A stretch of 64,000 nt of DNA from Bacillus alkalicellulosilyticus. Its GTDB lineage: Bacteria > Bacillota > Bacilli > Bacillales > Bacillaceae_F. Below the pieces are notes generated by a model. It did not search any database. It saw only the letters and a list, made by a program, of their open reading frames with translations, and had not been told where the DNA came from. Below are positions 34,098-43,919 of this stretch, piece after piece (position 1 is the first letter of the stretch; every line of letters starts with the position of its first letter). The stretch lies in contig NZ_KV917381.1 in assembly GCF_002019795.1 (NCBI RefSeq), forward strand, positions 927,210-991,209, written 5' to 3'. The translations under genes were made by a program, and so were the position numbers.

Positions 34098-35399
34098 ATG
34101 GGGAATTTTATCAAAAAAGACCTTCTCGTTTTGCTTCGGGACCGAACAGAGTTACTCGTTCTTCTGTTAATGCCAATGATTTTAATTGCGATTCTGAGCC
34201 TTGCTTTACGAGGAATTCTTGCAGGCGGGGAAGCTGTAGACATAAAAATGGACGTAGCCCTTGTGGTAGAAGATGATGAACAACAGGGAGTAACTGCTTT
34301 TACAAAGCATGTCAAGCAACTGGATATGCCTCAAGAAATAATCGATGAACTACTGTTGGTTGCAAAAGACATGACGCCGTATTCGATGTTACTTGATTTT
34401 CTTGAGGATGAACGGATGAACAACATTGTTCAACTAAAGGAATCTACAAAAGATGAAGCACTAGTAGCCCTTGAAAAAGGTGACGTCGAAGCGATTTTAA
34501 CAATTCCTAATGATTTCACGTATGATTCGTTAACTAGAATGCTGTTACATCAAGGAACGAGTAGTGAGCTCATGGTTACCGTAAATAATTATAGTTCAAT
34601 TAAAACAGAAGTTTTTATAAACATAATGGAGAGGTATGCTCGTACATTTAACTTTGAAACAGCGATTTCAGAGTCGATGGTAGAGTCAGGATTACATGCT
34701 GATCTTCAAGAACGAGCGACAGACGAAGGGCCCGAGCTTTATCAGCTTGGCGGAATAGAAACGATAGCAGCTCCAGAACCTATAACTTCCTTTCAATATT
34801 ATACGGTCAGTATGGCGGTCATGTTTGTTCTGTTTGTGGCCTCGACACTTGCTAGTAAAGCGTATGTGGAAAAAAAGAATCATGTGTTCAGTCGAGTCTT
34901 GCTTTCAAACCGTAATCCGATTGAATTTTTAGGTGGGAAAATAATTGCGTCCACTATCATCTCTTTTTGTCAGTTATTTATATTATTTGTGGCTTCCACC
35001 CTTCTGTTTCAAACCTTTCCATTAGGAGACGTTGAGTTTTGGCTAGGGATACTGTTGATATCACTTGTTTTAGCGATGTGTGTAGGTGGCTTAACGGCCC
35101 TGCTTACATCCATTTCCGTTCGATATGAAAAGGATGCTCTCAATTCGATTTTTAGTGGTGGGGTTGTGACACTGTTTGCTTTTATTGGAGGGAGCTTTTT
35201 TCCGACTGACCAATTGCCGAACTTCATTGGGATGTTAGGGAACTGGACGCCAAATGGGGCAGCTTTAACGGCTTATTTACAGTGGATGCAAAAGCTAGAG
35301 TGGGCGTCGATTCTTCCTTTTTTACTCAGAATCATGACAACCACTGTCATTTTAATAGCAATTAGCATCGTTCTGTTTCCGAAAAGGAGGTTGGTGTAG
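34098..35399 (+). CDS. LnrM-like ABC-2 permease
   Basis: A 433-residue membrane protein with one N-terminal helix (LLVLLLMPMILIAILSLAL), a large extracytoplasmic domain of about 200 residues, and five C-terminal helices starting at FQYYTVSMAVMFVLFVASTL. This is the ABC-2 (YhgE/Pip-related) plan. The start ATG 34098 lies 11 bases after the ATPase stop with GAGGTGAG; an earlier in-frame ATG at 34047 would overlap the ATPase gene. Partners with the next gene. Confidence 0.88.
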   Translation: MGNFIKKDLLVLLRDRTELLVLLLMPMILIAILSLALRGILAGGEAVDIKMDVALVVEDDEQQGVTAFTKHVKQLDMPQEIIDELLLVAKDMTPYSMLLDFLEDERMNNIVQLKESTKDEALVALEKGDVEAILTIPNDFTYDSLTRMLLHQGTSSELMVTVNNYSSIKTEVFINIMERYARTFNFETAISESMVESGLHADLQERATDEGPELYQLGGIETIAAPEPITSFQYYTVSMAVMFVLFVASTLASKAYVEKKNHVFSRVLLSNRNPIEFLGGKIIASTIISFCQLFILFVASTLLFQTFPLGDVEFWLGILLISLVLAMCVGGLTALLTSISVRYEKDALNSIFSGGVVTLFAFIGGSFFPTDQLPNFIGMLGNWTPNGAALTAYLQWMQKLEWASILPFLLRIMTTTVILIAISIVLFPKRRLV

Positions 35400-35401
35400 C
35401 G

Positions 35402-36511
35402 ATGACAACTGTATTTCTGTTGCAGTGGCAACGATTTCGTCGTGCCCCATTACTTGTCTTATCATTTCTTGCGATGACAATTTTGTTTGTCGCCGTTCTT
35501 GCTGGCTTTCAAAGAGGTCCAGATATGGAGTTTTTAATCTATACGTACGGAGATTCTTCCTTAGAGGAAGAAAAAAAAGAAAAGTGGCTTGAGCAGTTAA
35601 ATGAAGCCGAGCAAATGAGTTTTCAGTGGGTGGAAGAGGCAGAAGCCCGAGAAGCTGTTTCACATGGGAAAATAAAGCTAGCGTTAAAGCTGATGAATGA
35701 TGATTACCGAATGTTAATTGCCGTTGAGGACCCTACAACGGTAAGAGTAGATAACCATGTACAGCGGGTGTTTTCAGAGGGACTACGTCTTCAGGAAGTA
35801 GAATCTACCATGGAGTCGACTACATTTCAAACGATGGTGGAACAAGCGTTACAAGAGCCAGCCTTAACAATCCAAACGGAGTCTTTAAGTAAAGAAGAAA
35901 GCACGTTTATATACGATAATCAACTTCATACGTTATTTGGTATGACGCTCTTTTTCTCGATATTTACAATGATGTTTAGTTTAATGAAAGTAGCAGAAGA
36001 GAAGAAAGAAGGGACTTGGGACCGACTTATTGTGTCGCCTTTGTATAAGTGGCAAATCTATATGGGACATTTGTTATATAGCTATGTGATTGGTTTCGTG
36101 CAAATCCTATTGATCTTTCTCTTATTCCATTTTGCTTTTGGTTTTGATTTAGGAAATCAATATGGAACGATTCTTCTTATTATTGGGTGTTACACGTTTG
36201 CGATTGTAAGTCTAGGTATGCTGATTATGGGTCTAGTAAAAAGAACGCAACAACTACAGGCGATTGTACCTATCGTAGCCAATGCGATGGCAATGATAGG
36301 TGGTGCCTATTGGCCAATTGAAATTGTCACGAATGAATGGATGCTAGCTCTATCAAAAGGAATGCCAATTTATTACGGGCTCGATGCATTAAAAGGAGCT
36401 ACTATATATAATCTAGCACTACCAGAGCTCTTACAACCGATATCAATTATGCTATTGTTTGGTGTCGTTTGTATGGGGGTAGGGATAAATCTAATGGAGA
36501 GACGTGCGTAA
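35402..36511 (+). CDS. LnrN-like ABC-2 permease
   Basis: A 369-residue ABC-2 permease, two bases after the previous stop (GGAGGTTGGTGTAGCG upstream). It has the same plan as its partner: one N-terminal helix, an external domain (FQWVEEAEAREAV, MLIAVEDPTTVRV), then helices from LFGMTLFFSIFTMMFSLM. It probably forms the heterodimeric pore of the exporter with the gene before it. Confidence 0.88.
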   Translation: MTTVFLLQWQRFRRAPLLVLSFLAMTILFVAVLAGFQRGPDMEFLIYTYGDSSLEEEKKEKWLEQLNEAEQMSFQWVEEAEAREAVSHGKIKLALKLMNDDYRMLIAVEDPTTVRVDNHVQRVFSEGLRLQEVESTMESTTFQTMVEQALQEPALTIQTESLSKEESTFIYDNQLHTLFGMTLFFSIFTMMFSLMKVAEEKKEGTWDRLIVSPLYKWQIYMGHLLYSYVIGFVQILLIFLLFHFAFGFDLGNQYGTILLIIGCYTFAIVSLGMLIMGLVKRTQQLQAIVPIVANAMAMIGGAYWPIEIVTNEWMLALSKGMPIYYGLDALKGATIYNLALPELLQPISIMLLFGVVCMGVGINLMERRA

Positions 36512-36518
36512 TTACGGT

Positions 36519-36562
36519 AGAAGGTGGAATTAGAGGTTGTATAACCTTTTGTCCCACCTTCT
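36519..36562. terminator. Bidirectional terminator
   Basis: AGAAGGTGG/CCACCTTCT stem with inner AGGTTGTATAACCT between the convergent exporter permease and sugar-binding protein genes. Confidence 0.75.
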
Positions 36563-37552
36563 TTATTGGTCCATTGGATTACTAATATAATCGTGAATGT
36601 TGTCGGCATTTACCTCTAAAGTTTCAGTTAACTCAAAAGTGGGAATCGGTTCTCCTTGATTGGCTGCGTGAAGTCGTTCTACAATAAGCTTGCCCCACGT
36701 ATATTGCCTTTGTGAGATCGTGCTCGTAATTTGATGATTGCTAACTCCTTCTAATGTCATTGGTAAATCATCAAAAGTAACAGCCACTTTATCTTGGATT
36801 CCTTGTGCCTTCCAAACGGTAACTGCAGCAGGACCTGATAAAGAGTCAATCCCAATGAGCGCCTTAAAGTCAGGATGTTCAGCTATCATTTCTTCAATAT
36901 TTAAAATCGTTTTGGACGGAATGCCGTCGCTAGAGCGTATATCCAATATTTCAATATCAGGATATCTATTAATCACTTTTTTTACACCGTCAATTCTTGA
37001 ATTCAAGTTTTGCATCGTTAATAATCCAGTGCTGATAAGAATGGAGCCCTCATAATTAATGAGTCTAGCAACAACTTCTCCAATATGCTCACCAGCAGCC
37101 AAATTATCGGTCCCAATATAGGAAAGGCGTTGACTCTCCGGTGCATCAGTATCAAAACAAATCACTTGAATTCCAGCTTCGACCGCTTTATTTATAAATG
37201 GTGTGAGTGCTGCGGAATCGGTGGGCCCAATGGCTATACCTTGAACATTTTGTTGGATTAAATGATCCATAATTTGAATTTGCTCCTCGACCGTAGCTGT
37301 TGCAGGAGCTCGAATGATGATGTCCATGCCTAACTGCTCTGCAGCCTCTGTGGCACTCATCGTGACTCCTTCAAAAAAAGGGTGGGCTACTGGATAGACG
37401 ATGGCAAAGCTAATGTTATCTCTAGCAACACTTGTTTCTTCGTCATTAGACGGATTTGGGTGTTGCTCAATTTCTTTTTCTACTTGAAAGCTACAAGAAA
37501 CGGAAAGTAACAAAAAGCATATAAATGCTGTTATACGATAAAACCTTTCCAT
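36563..37552 (-). CDS. Sensory sugar-binding lipoprotein (type 1 periplasmic-binding fold)
   Basis: A 329-residue lipoprotein, lipobox LSVSC near residue 20. The mature part is a ribose/galactose-type binding protein: FAIVYPVAHPFFEGVTMSAT, GIAIGPTDSAALTPFINKAV, VICFDTDAPESQRLSYIGTD. It is the third gene of a minus-strand operon after the YesM-like kinase and YesN regulator (19 bp gap, AAGGAGG start). Together with the divergent transporter having its own binding protein, this suggests a sensor accessory protein like XylFII of the clostridial XylFII-LytS-YesN system. Confidence 0.85.
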   Translation of the reverse strand: MERFYRITAFICFLLLSVSCSFQVEKEIEQHPNPSNDEETSVARDNISFAIVYPVAHPFFEGVTMSATEAAEQLGMDIIIRAPATATVEEQIQIMDHLIQQNVQGIAIGPTDSAALTPFINKAVEAGIQVICFDTDAPESQRLSYIGTDNLAAGEHIGEVVARLINYEGSILISTGLLTMQNLNSRIDGVKKVINRYPDIEILDIRSSDGIPSKTILNIEEMIAEHPDFKALIGIDSLSGPAAVTVWKAQGIQDKVAVTFDDLPMTLEGVSNHQITSTISQRQYTWGKLIVERLHAANQGEPIPTFELTETLEVNADNIHDYISNPMDQ

Positions 37553-37571
37553 CGCGATAGCCTCCTTATTT

Positions 37572-39086
37572 TTAATACATCGTAATTTTTCCTTGATTTT
37601 TAAACTTTTTTGTCGTGAATCCAGTTAGTTTTTTAAACATATTACAAAAATAATGTGAATCATTATAACCAACTTTAAGAGCAATTTCATATGTTTTTTC
37701 ACTGGTTGTAAGAAGGAGTTCTTTTGCTTTTTCTATCCGAACCGTCGTTAAGTATTCCTTCAAGGTTTGGCCTGTTTCTTGACTAAACAAATGGCTAAAA
37801 TAAGAGGGACTAATGTTGACGACGTTTGCTACCATTTGAAGAGACAATTCTGGATTGTGATAGTTGTTCTTGATATAATCTTTGGCCTTTTCAATCAGAG
37901 GATAGTTCTTACTTTGGGATAAGTCTCGATGTTTAATTACGATTTCAAGCAGTTCTACCATATAGTCAATGATTTGACCTTTATTGTTACCACTTTTCCA
38001 CTCTATACTTTTAAATTGAGTAAGAATTGCTGTGTTTTGTGGATTTATCTCTTTTACAAATTCAATGGTGGTGTTTGTAAATTCGATGAGAACGTAGTAA
38101 GACCAAAAAGGTGTTTCTTTTACCATTCTTGTATGAGTTGCAATGTATTCCTCACAAAAGGTTTGTATCTCAACCGTATTTCCAAATTTCAGGAAGTGTT
38201 GAAGCTCTTTTTTATTCATTTGTAGTGGAAGTTCTGGTATAGCATCTTTAAACTGGAAACTAGTATATTTAACATGCTGATACTTTTGGTCGTATGCCTC
38301 TGTAAACGATTGTGAAATTTCTTGGATTCTATCTTTTATCGAACCGATCCCAATGGCTTGAGAACGACTTGGTGTGATGCTTTGTTTGATATTTATGATA
38401 GTTTCTTCTAACTGACTTTTTGTAACGCCACGAATGATAAAAACATGTTCGTTTGTTTTTCTCTTAAAGCTAATAAAATCAGCTGTAATGATTGACCGTA
38501 TACTGTCCATATGATTTTGTTCATCTTCTAGAATCAGAACAAAATAATGATTAGCGATTAAATTAATGCCTAGTTTTGAAGCTTTTTCAATGGCAGAAGA
38601 AGTAGAGTAAGAGCCTTCACATAATTCCATTAAAAATTTATCTCTTGACATTGTGACCGATTGATTGGCTTGACTTTGTAATTCCAATACTCTTTTTCTT
38701 TCCATTTCTTCATGGTCAATTTGTAAAGATACACGATTTAAAATGTCTAGCAATTCAGATGCGCTTAGCGGTTTTAGACAATAATCATTGATATCAATTC
38801 GGATTGCTTCCTGAGCATATTCAAATTCATCATGTCCACTCAGAATGATGATTTTTGTCTGGGGCATTTTTTTACGCAAAATGCGGCTAATTTCTAATCC
38901 GTCCATAAACGGCATTTTGATATCGGTAATAACGATGTCAGGCTGGTGTTTTTCAATAAGAGGTAATGCAATTTCACCATCAGGTGCGTCTCCACAATAA
39001 ATAAATCCTTCTTTTACCCAATCAATACAATTCCGGATACCTTCGCGAACGACAATTTCATCGTCTACTACAAAAATTTTCTTCAT
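37572..39086 (-). CDS. YesN-type response regulator (AraC output)
   Basis: A 504-residue regulator. The N-terminal receiver has Asp55 in DIVITDIKMP; the long middle region is unassigned; the C-terminal AraC-type DNA-binding domain (about 400-500) contains LQMVANVVNISPSYFSHLFS and KVGYNDSHYFCNMFKKLTG. The start ATG has GAGGTGATG and lies four bases after the kinase stop. It probably activates the divergent sugar transporter operon. Confidence 0.92.
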   Translation of the reverse strand: MKKIFVVDDEIVVREGIRNCIDWVKEGFIYCGDAPDGEIALPLIEKHQPDIVITDIKMPFMDGLEISRILRKKMPQTKIIILSGHDEFEYAQEAIRIDINDYCLKPLSASELLDILNRVSLQIDHEEMERKRVLELQSQANQSVTMSRDKFLMELCEGSYSTSSAIEKASKLGINLIANHYFVLILEDEQNHMDSIRSIITADFISFKRKTNEHVFIIRGVTKSQLEETIINIKQSITPSRSQAIGIGSIKDRIQEISQSFTEAYDQKYQHVKYTSFQFKDAIPELPLQMNKKELQHFLKFGNTVEIQTFCEEYIATHTRMVKETPFWSYYVLIEFTNTTIEFVKEINPQNTAILTQFKSIEWKSGNNKGQIIDYMVELLEIVIKHRDLSQSKNYPLIEKAKDYIKNNYHNPELSLQMVANVVNISPSYFSHLFSQETGQTLKEYLTTVRIEKAKELLLTTSEKTYEIALKVGYNDSHYFCNMFKKLTGFTTKKFKNQGKITMY

Positions 39087-39090
39087 GACA

Positions 39091-40827
39091 TCACCTCATT
39101 GTAGGGATTGTTAACTCAACGTTTGTACCAATACCATAACTGCTCTCTATTGATAATCCATAGGGTTCGCCGTAGTACAGCCTAATTCTCTCCTGGACGT
39201 TGTACATACCAAAGCCACCTTTTGTGTGCTCTAATGGATATCCTTGGTATAAATGATTTCTTATTGTCGTTAACTGTTCTTCAGTCATTCCAATTCCTGT
39301 ATCAATGATTTTTATGCTGATGTGTCCTTCTTTACTAAGGTCACATTCAATGTGTAACTGTCCTTTCGTGCGTTTGTTTTTTAAGCCATGGTAAATGGCA
39401 TTTTCAACAAGCGGTTGAAGGGTAAGCTTTAAAATCATATAATTGGTTAGCTCTTCATTGATTGAAAAAGTGACTTCGAAAATATCTCGATATCTTGTTT
39501 TTTGGATAACAAGGTAATTTTTGATATGTTCAATTTCCTGACCAATCGTTATGACATCCCTGCCTTTACTTAAGGAGATTCGAAAAAAGTTTGATAATGC
39601 TTTTGTAATTGCAATGACATCCGTTCCCTTTTTCGCTTCAGCCATCCAAATAATCGTATCTAAGGTGTTATATAAGAAGTGGGGATTGATTTGAGCCTGC
39701 AAGGTACGTAACTCAGCAAATTTAAGCTGTTTTTCTTCATTAATGCTTTTTACTAGAAGTGTTTTTATTTTTTGAATCATGCGATTAAAGGAAGTTCCTA
39801 ACTCGGCGATTTCATCATGGCTACTATTTTTAAATGTGACGTCAAGATTTCCTTTAGAAGCCATTTTCATTTTTTCCATAAGATTACGAATCGGTCGTAT
39901 GAGTTTAGAAGTAATGTAGTAGTAAAGCGTAATCGTAAAAAAAATGCTGCTGCCAACAGTTCCTATGATAAGGTTTCGAATATCATTGGCATCCTTCATT
40001 AACTCAGCTTCTGGAACAATACCAATGACGGTCCAGTCAGTCACCTCGGATGTATCTGTCACGATAAACAATGATTTGTGTAATCTAGTATTTTCCCCTG
40101 TTCGCGCTGCCGTAATCATTTCACTTAAATCGAGTTCGTCATTTTGGTTGTTACTAAACACGACCTGTTCATGTTGCTCGGAATAGATGAGAAAGGAATT
40201 TGATGATACTGTAGCGTCGTTTAAAATGCGATCAAAGATAGATGTATCGAGAAGGATGGTCATGTAGCCAATGACTTCGTACGTAATGTCCCAAATGATT
40301 GGGTGGGTAATTGAAATAACCTGTTTTCCGTCTTCATTTGTCATCATAATTATTGTGTTGGTTATCACCTCTGGATGTTCATTTTTCATGATAGAGGATG
40401 AAACGGGCTCATTTACATAAAATACACCTTTCTTTTCACTAATTCCTCTCACTTTATTATTAAGGATACTGATATCGAGTACATACTTGCTTGAAGGAAT
40501 AATTTCTCGATAGAAAGCAAACATATTTAAAATTGATTTAGCATCCTCATAAGTGTTTTCGTGTTCCGTCTCCATTAAAAATCGTATCGTGTTATCTTGT
40601 TTACCAATTTCAGCAAAGCGCATCGTATCTTGAATCACACCATCGATTTCTTGACTTAGTTGTGTACTCTTCAGTTGAGCATTTGCCTGGGCGTTTTCTG
40701 AAATGATGGCTACAGCTTTGGAATAAGAAACAAACCCAACAATGATAAGAGGTACGACCGTCAATAGTATAAACATCATTAAAAGCTTCGTACGTAAAGA
40801 AGAGAACAGCAGTTTTTTTAGATTCAT
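39091..40827 (-). CDS. YesM-type sensor histidine kinase
   Basis: A 578-residue kinase from the ATG at 40827 (GGTG upstream); an open extension to 40992 lacks a ribosome site and covers the promoter region. Membrane helix at about 15-35, extracytoplasmic dCache-like sensor, second helix near 282-305, HAMP (RPIRNLMEKMKMASKGNLDV), the His_kinase box QAQINPHFLYNTLDTI and HATPase (YHGLKNKRTKGQLH, GFGMYNVQERI). The first gene of the operon with yesN-like and binding-protein genes. A cre box lies 38 bp upstream. Confidence 0.9.
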   Translation of the reverse strand: MNLKKLLFSSLRTKLLMMFILLTVVPLIIVGFVSYSKAVAIISENAQANAQLKSTQLSQEIDGVIQDTMRFAEIGKQDNTIRFLMETEHENTYEDAKSILNMFAFYREIIPSSKYVLDISILNNKVRGISEKKGVFYVNEPVSSSIMKNEHPEVITNTIIMMTNEDGKQVISITHPIIWDITYEVIGYMTILLDTSIFDRILNDATVSSNSFLIYSEQHEQVVFSNNQNDELDLSEMITAARTGENTRLHKSLFIVTDTSEVTDWTVIGIVPEAELMKDANDIRNLIIGTVGSSIFFTITLYYYITSKLIRPIRNLMEKMKMASKGNLDVTFKNSSHDEIAELGTSFNRMIQKIKTLLVKSINEEKQLKFAELRTLQAQINPHFLYNTLDTIIWMAEAKKGTDVIAITKALSNFFRISLSKGRDVITIGQEIEHIKNYLVIQKTRYRDIFEVTFSINEELTNYMILKLTLQPLVENAIYHGLKNKRTKGQLHIECDLSKEGHISIKIIDTGIGMTEEQLTTIRNHLYQGYPLEHTKGGFGMYNVQERIRLYYGEPYGLSIESSYGIGTNVELTIPTMR

Positions 40828-41202
40828 AGATTTACACCAATCCAGTCCGATTTCCGAGTAGAAATGAAAGCGCTTTAGTTTTATTGTAAAACAATCTAGA
40901 AATAAATGGAATACTTTGAGGGGAGAAATTACATCTTTCATTAATATAGTAGATTTTTCCTCAGTTATATAAGAAGTGTTTGTTCTTATCATACAAGAAA
41001 TATAAAAAAAAGAAACGGCAAGAGAATACCATCAAAAGAAAATACAAGATTTTAAAAAATAAATACAATTTTCTAATGATGTTCATTGAAAAATCCTTAA
41101 TTTATTACACTTTCTTCAAAAACGAGTGTATTAACTTCATTATGAAAGCGCTTTACACTAAACGTACGCTAACCAACGTTAGCAAAAAAGGAGGGAATTA
41201 CG
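40828..41202. promoter_or_regulatory. Divergent control region with two cre boxes
   Basis: TGAAAGCGCTTTAG at 40865-40878 faces the kinase gene and TGAAAGCGCTTTAC at 41143-41156 lies 47 bp before the binding-protein gene. Both fit the CcpA consensus except one end position, so both operons are probably subject to catabolite repression. The operator of the YesN-type regulator should also be here, but I cannot pick it out. Confidence 0.65.
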
Positions 41203-42252
41203 ATGAAGAAGAGTTTAGGAGCAATGTTTGTAATGGCGATGGCACTCTTACTTTTATTGGCTGCATGTGGTGGAACAAATGAGACAACGACTCCCAATGA
41301 TGGCGAAAGTACCACTGAAAACACCAGTGAGAACACGACAGATGAAGTCGAGAGTCCATCAGAGTCAAAAGACCAGCTTGTCATTGGTTTTTCTCAAGTT
41401 GGTGCAGAAAGTGAGTGGAGAACGGCAAATACAAAATCGATTCAAGATGCAGTTAAAGATGCCGGACACCAATTACAATTTTCTGATGGACAACAACAAC
41501 AGCAAAATCAGATTATGGCGATTCGCTCGTTTATCTCACAAGGTGTTGATGCGATTGTGTTTTCACCAGTAGTCGAAACAGGCTTTGAAACGGTTCTTCA
41601 AGAAGCAAAGGATGCGAACATTCCTGTTTTCCTTGCAGACAGAGCGGTTGATATTGAAGATGATTCATTATGGGTTACGTTTTTAGGATCTGACTTTGTA
41701 GAAGAGGGTCGTAAAGCGGCACGGTGGTTAGTTGAAGAGATGGCGGATTATGACGGGGAAGTCAACATCGTAGAACTTCAAGGGACTGTAGGATCGGCAC
41801 CCGCGATTGACCGTAAAAAAGGCTTTGAAGAAGTGATAGCTGAACATCCTAAGTTTAAAATTACCCAATCTCAAACAGGAAACTTCACTCGTACAGAAGG
41901 GAAAGAAGTCATGGAAGCTTTCTTACGCTCTGACGGTGACAATATTGATGTACTTTACGCACACAACGATGATATGGCGATTGGAGCGATTCAAGCAATC
42001 GAAGAATATGGTTTAAAACCAGCAGAAGATATCATTGTCATTGGTGTTGATGCGGTAAAGGGTGCGTTTGAAGCAATGGTTGCTGGAAAAATGAATGTAA
42101 CGGTCGAGTGTAACCCTCAATTCGGTCCTCAGTTAGTAGATTTAATTGAAGCATACTTTGCCGGTGAAGAGCTACCGAAGCGAATTGCAGTAGAAGAGTC
42201 TATGTATACCATGGATCAGGCTGCAGAACTGATTGATTCAAGAACCTACTAA
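41203..42252 (+). CDS. YtfQ-like sugar ABC transporter substrate-binding lipoprotein
   Basis: A 349-residue lipoprotein: signal peptide, lipobox LLAAC near residue 22, an acidic Thr-rich linker, then a binding domain with VIGFSQVGAESEWRTANTKS, VDAIVFSPVVETGFETVLQE and VELQGTVGSAPAIDRKKGFE. These segments match Escherichia coli YtfQ, the galactofuranose-binding protein, more than RbsB or XylF. Given the arabinofuranosidase gene downstream, L-arabinofuranose or a related furanose is a likely ligand. Start ATG with AAGGAGGG. Confidence 0.87.
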   Translation: MKKSLGAMFVMAMALLLLLAACGGTNETTTPNDGESTTENTSENTTDEVESPSESKDQLVIGFSQVGAESEWRTANTKSIQDAVKDAGHQLQFSDGQQQQQNQIMAIRSFISQGVDAIVFSPVVETGFETVLQEAKDANIPVFLADRAVDIEDDSLWVTFLGSDFVEEGRKAARWLVEEMADYDGEVNIVELQGTVGSAPAIDRKKGFEEVIAEHPKFKITQSQTGNFTRTEGKEVMEAFLRSDGDNIDVLYAHNDDMAIGAIQAIEEYGLKPAEDIIVIGVDAVKGAFEAMVAGKMNVTVECNPQFGPQLVDLIEAYFAGEELPKRIAVEESMYTMDQAAELIDSRTY

Positions 42253-42258
42253 TAGCTA

Positions 42259-42370
42259 AAAAGAAGCCACTTTATCTATGAAGGAAGAGATTAAATCTCA
42301 AGGTAGAGGTAGCCACTGTAAAAGTTATAATACGAACTTTTTAGTGCCCTCAAGGTAAGTGGCTTCTTAA
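42259..42370 (+). promoter_or_regulatory. Nested inverted repeats between binding-protein and ATPase genes
   Basis: Outer arms AAGAAGCCACTT (42261-42272) and AAGTGGCTTCTT (42357-42368); inner stem CACTGTAAAAGTT/AACTTTTTAGTG. Such a structure normally protects or partly terminates the transcript so that the binding protein is made in excess over the ATPase and permeases. Confidence 0.65.
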
Positions 42371-42398
42371 AATGAACAATCCTTGGAGGGTGAAGGAA

Positions 42399-43919
42399 AT
42401 GGAAGGAAAAACACCAATACTTGAAATGACAGGAATTACGAAGGTGTTTCCTGGAGTTAAAGCTCTATCAAACGTTTCTTTTCGGTTATTCCCAGGGGAA
42501 GTCCATGCTCTAATGGGTGAGAACGGAGCAGGGAAATCAACGTTAATTAAAGTTGTTACTGGAGTATACCCCATTGATAGTGGAAGTATCGTACTCGATG
42601 GACAATCCATTGAAGTGATGAGTCCTCAACATGGTCAAGAGCTAGGGATCAGTACCGTATACCAAGAAGTAAATTTATGTACAAATTTATCCGTGGTAGA
42701 AAATATCTTTATCGGTCGGGAACTGAAGAAGAGAGGAACCCTTGACTGGAAGCAAATGAAGGTAAGAGCAGAAGAGTTATTAAAAAGATTACATTTACAA
42801 ATTGATGTGACCAAAGAACTGTCCTGTTACTCGGTAGCGATACAACAAATGGTAGCGATTGCTCGAGCTCTTAATATCTCAGCAAAGATCCTTATATTAG
42901 ATGAACCTACTTCTAGTTTAGATATGAATGAAGTCAAACAGCTTTTTGATGTCATGCGTAAGCTGAGAAATGAGGGGATGGCCATTGTGTTTATCAGCCA
43001 CTTTCTCGAACAAATCTATGAAATATCGGACCGAATAACGATTCTACGTAACGGTGAATACATTGGGGAGTATTTGCCGAATCATCTCTCCCGATTTGAA
43101 TTAATATCAAAAATGATAGGAAAAGAGAAAGCTGATGTTAATGAGTCACTAGAAAACAAACAACATGAAACGGACCAAAAAGATAAAGAAATTTTCCTAC
43201 AAGCATCAGAGGTATCAAAGAAAGGCAAAATACAGCCGTTTCATTTAACAATCCATTCAGGAGAAATTGTTGGTCTTGCAGGCTTATTGGGTTCTGGAAG
43301 AACAGAGTTAGCTAGATTGTTATTTGGAGCAGATAAATTAGATTTCGGGGAAGTGAAGGTTCAAGGTAAGGTGGCACAGCTACAGTCTCCAAAGCATGCG
43401 ATTTTACATGGGATTGCCTTTTGCTCAGAAAATCGTAAGGCAGAAGGTATTATACCTGACCTATCTGTACGAGAAAATATGATTTTAGCGATGCAAGGTG
43501 TAAAAGGCTGGTTTAAATATATTCCTATCAAAAAACAAGTTGAGATGGCTGATGAATATATCAAGCTATTAAATATAAATCCACCAAACCCAGAGCAACT
43601 CATTAAAAACTTAAGCGGCGGAAATCAGCAAAAGGTGTTACTTGCAAGGTGGCTCATTACGAACCCAGAATTACTCATTCTTGACGAGCCTACCCGTGGT
43701 ATTGATGTAGGGGCAAAAGCAGAGATTGAAAAGCTGATGGTGACATTAAGTGAAAAAGGAAAATCGATTTTATTTATTTCTGCTGAACTTGAAGAAGTGA
43801 TTCGGGTTAGTCATAAAATCGCAATTCTCAGAGACCGACAAAAAATATCAGAAGTCGTAAATAATGAGGACATTACCCAACAATTTATTATGCGGGAAAT
43901 TGCTGGAGGAAGCTTATGA
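42399..43919 (+). CDS. YtfR-like sugar ABC transporter ATP-binding protein
   Basis: A 506-residue duplicated ATPase of the RbsA/YtfR type. First domain: Walker A GENGAGKSTLIKV, Walker B ILILDEPTSSLD. Second domain has the usual degenerate Walker A GLLGSGRTELARL and a good signature LSGGNQQKVLLARWL with LLILDEPTRGIDVGAK. Start ATG 42399 has GGAGG nine bases before; the ATG at 42372 lies at the end of a hairpin. Overlaps the next gene by four bases. Confidence 0.92.
   Translation: MEGKTPILEMTGITKVFPGVKALSNVSFRLFPGEVHALMGENGAGKSTLIKVVTGVYPIDSGSIVLDGQSIEVMSPQHGQELGISTVYQEVNLCTNLSVVENIFIGRELKKRGTLDWKQMKVRAEELLKRLHLQIDVTKELSCYSVAIQQMVAIARALNISAKILILDEPTSSLDMNEVKQLFDVMRKLRNEGMAIVFISHFLEQIYEISDRITILRNGEYIGEYLPNHLSRFELISKMIGKEKADVNESLENKQHETDQKDKEIFLQASEVSKKGKIQPFHLTIHSGEIVGLAGLLGSGRTELARLLFGADKLDFGEVKVQGKVAQLQSPKHAILHGIAFCSENRKAEGIIPDLSVRENMILAMQGVKGWFKYIPIKKQVEMADEYIKLLNINPPNPEQLIKNLSGGNQQKVLLARWLITNPELLILDEPTRGIDVGAKAEIEKLMVTLSEKGKSILFISAELEEVIRVSHKIAILRDRQKISEVVNNEDITQQFIMREIAGGSL

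Noticed and set aside
40828-40992. Extension of the YesM-type kinase to 40992.
   Set aside because: No ribosome site, and it would cover the cre box and promoter; ATG at 40827 directly precedes the N-terminal membrane helix.
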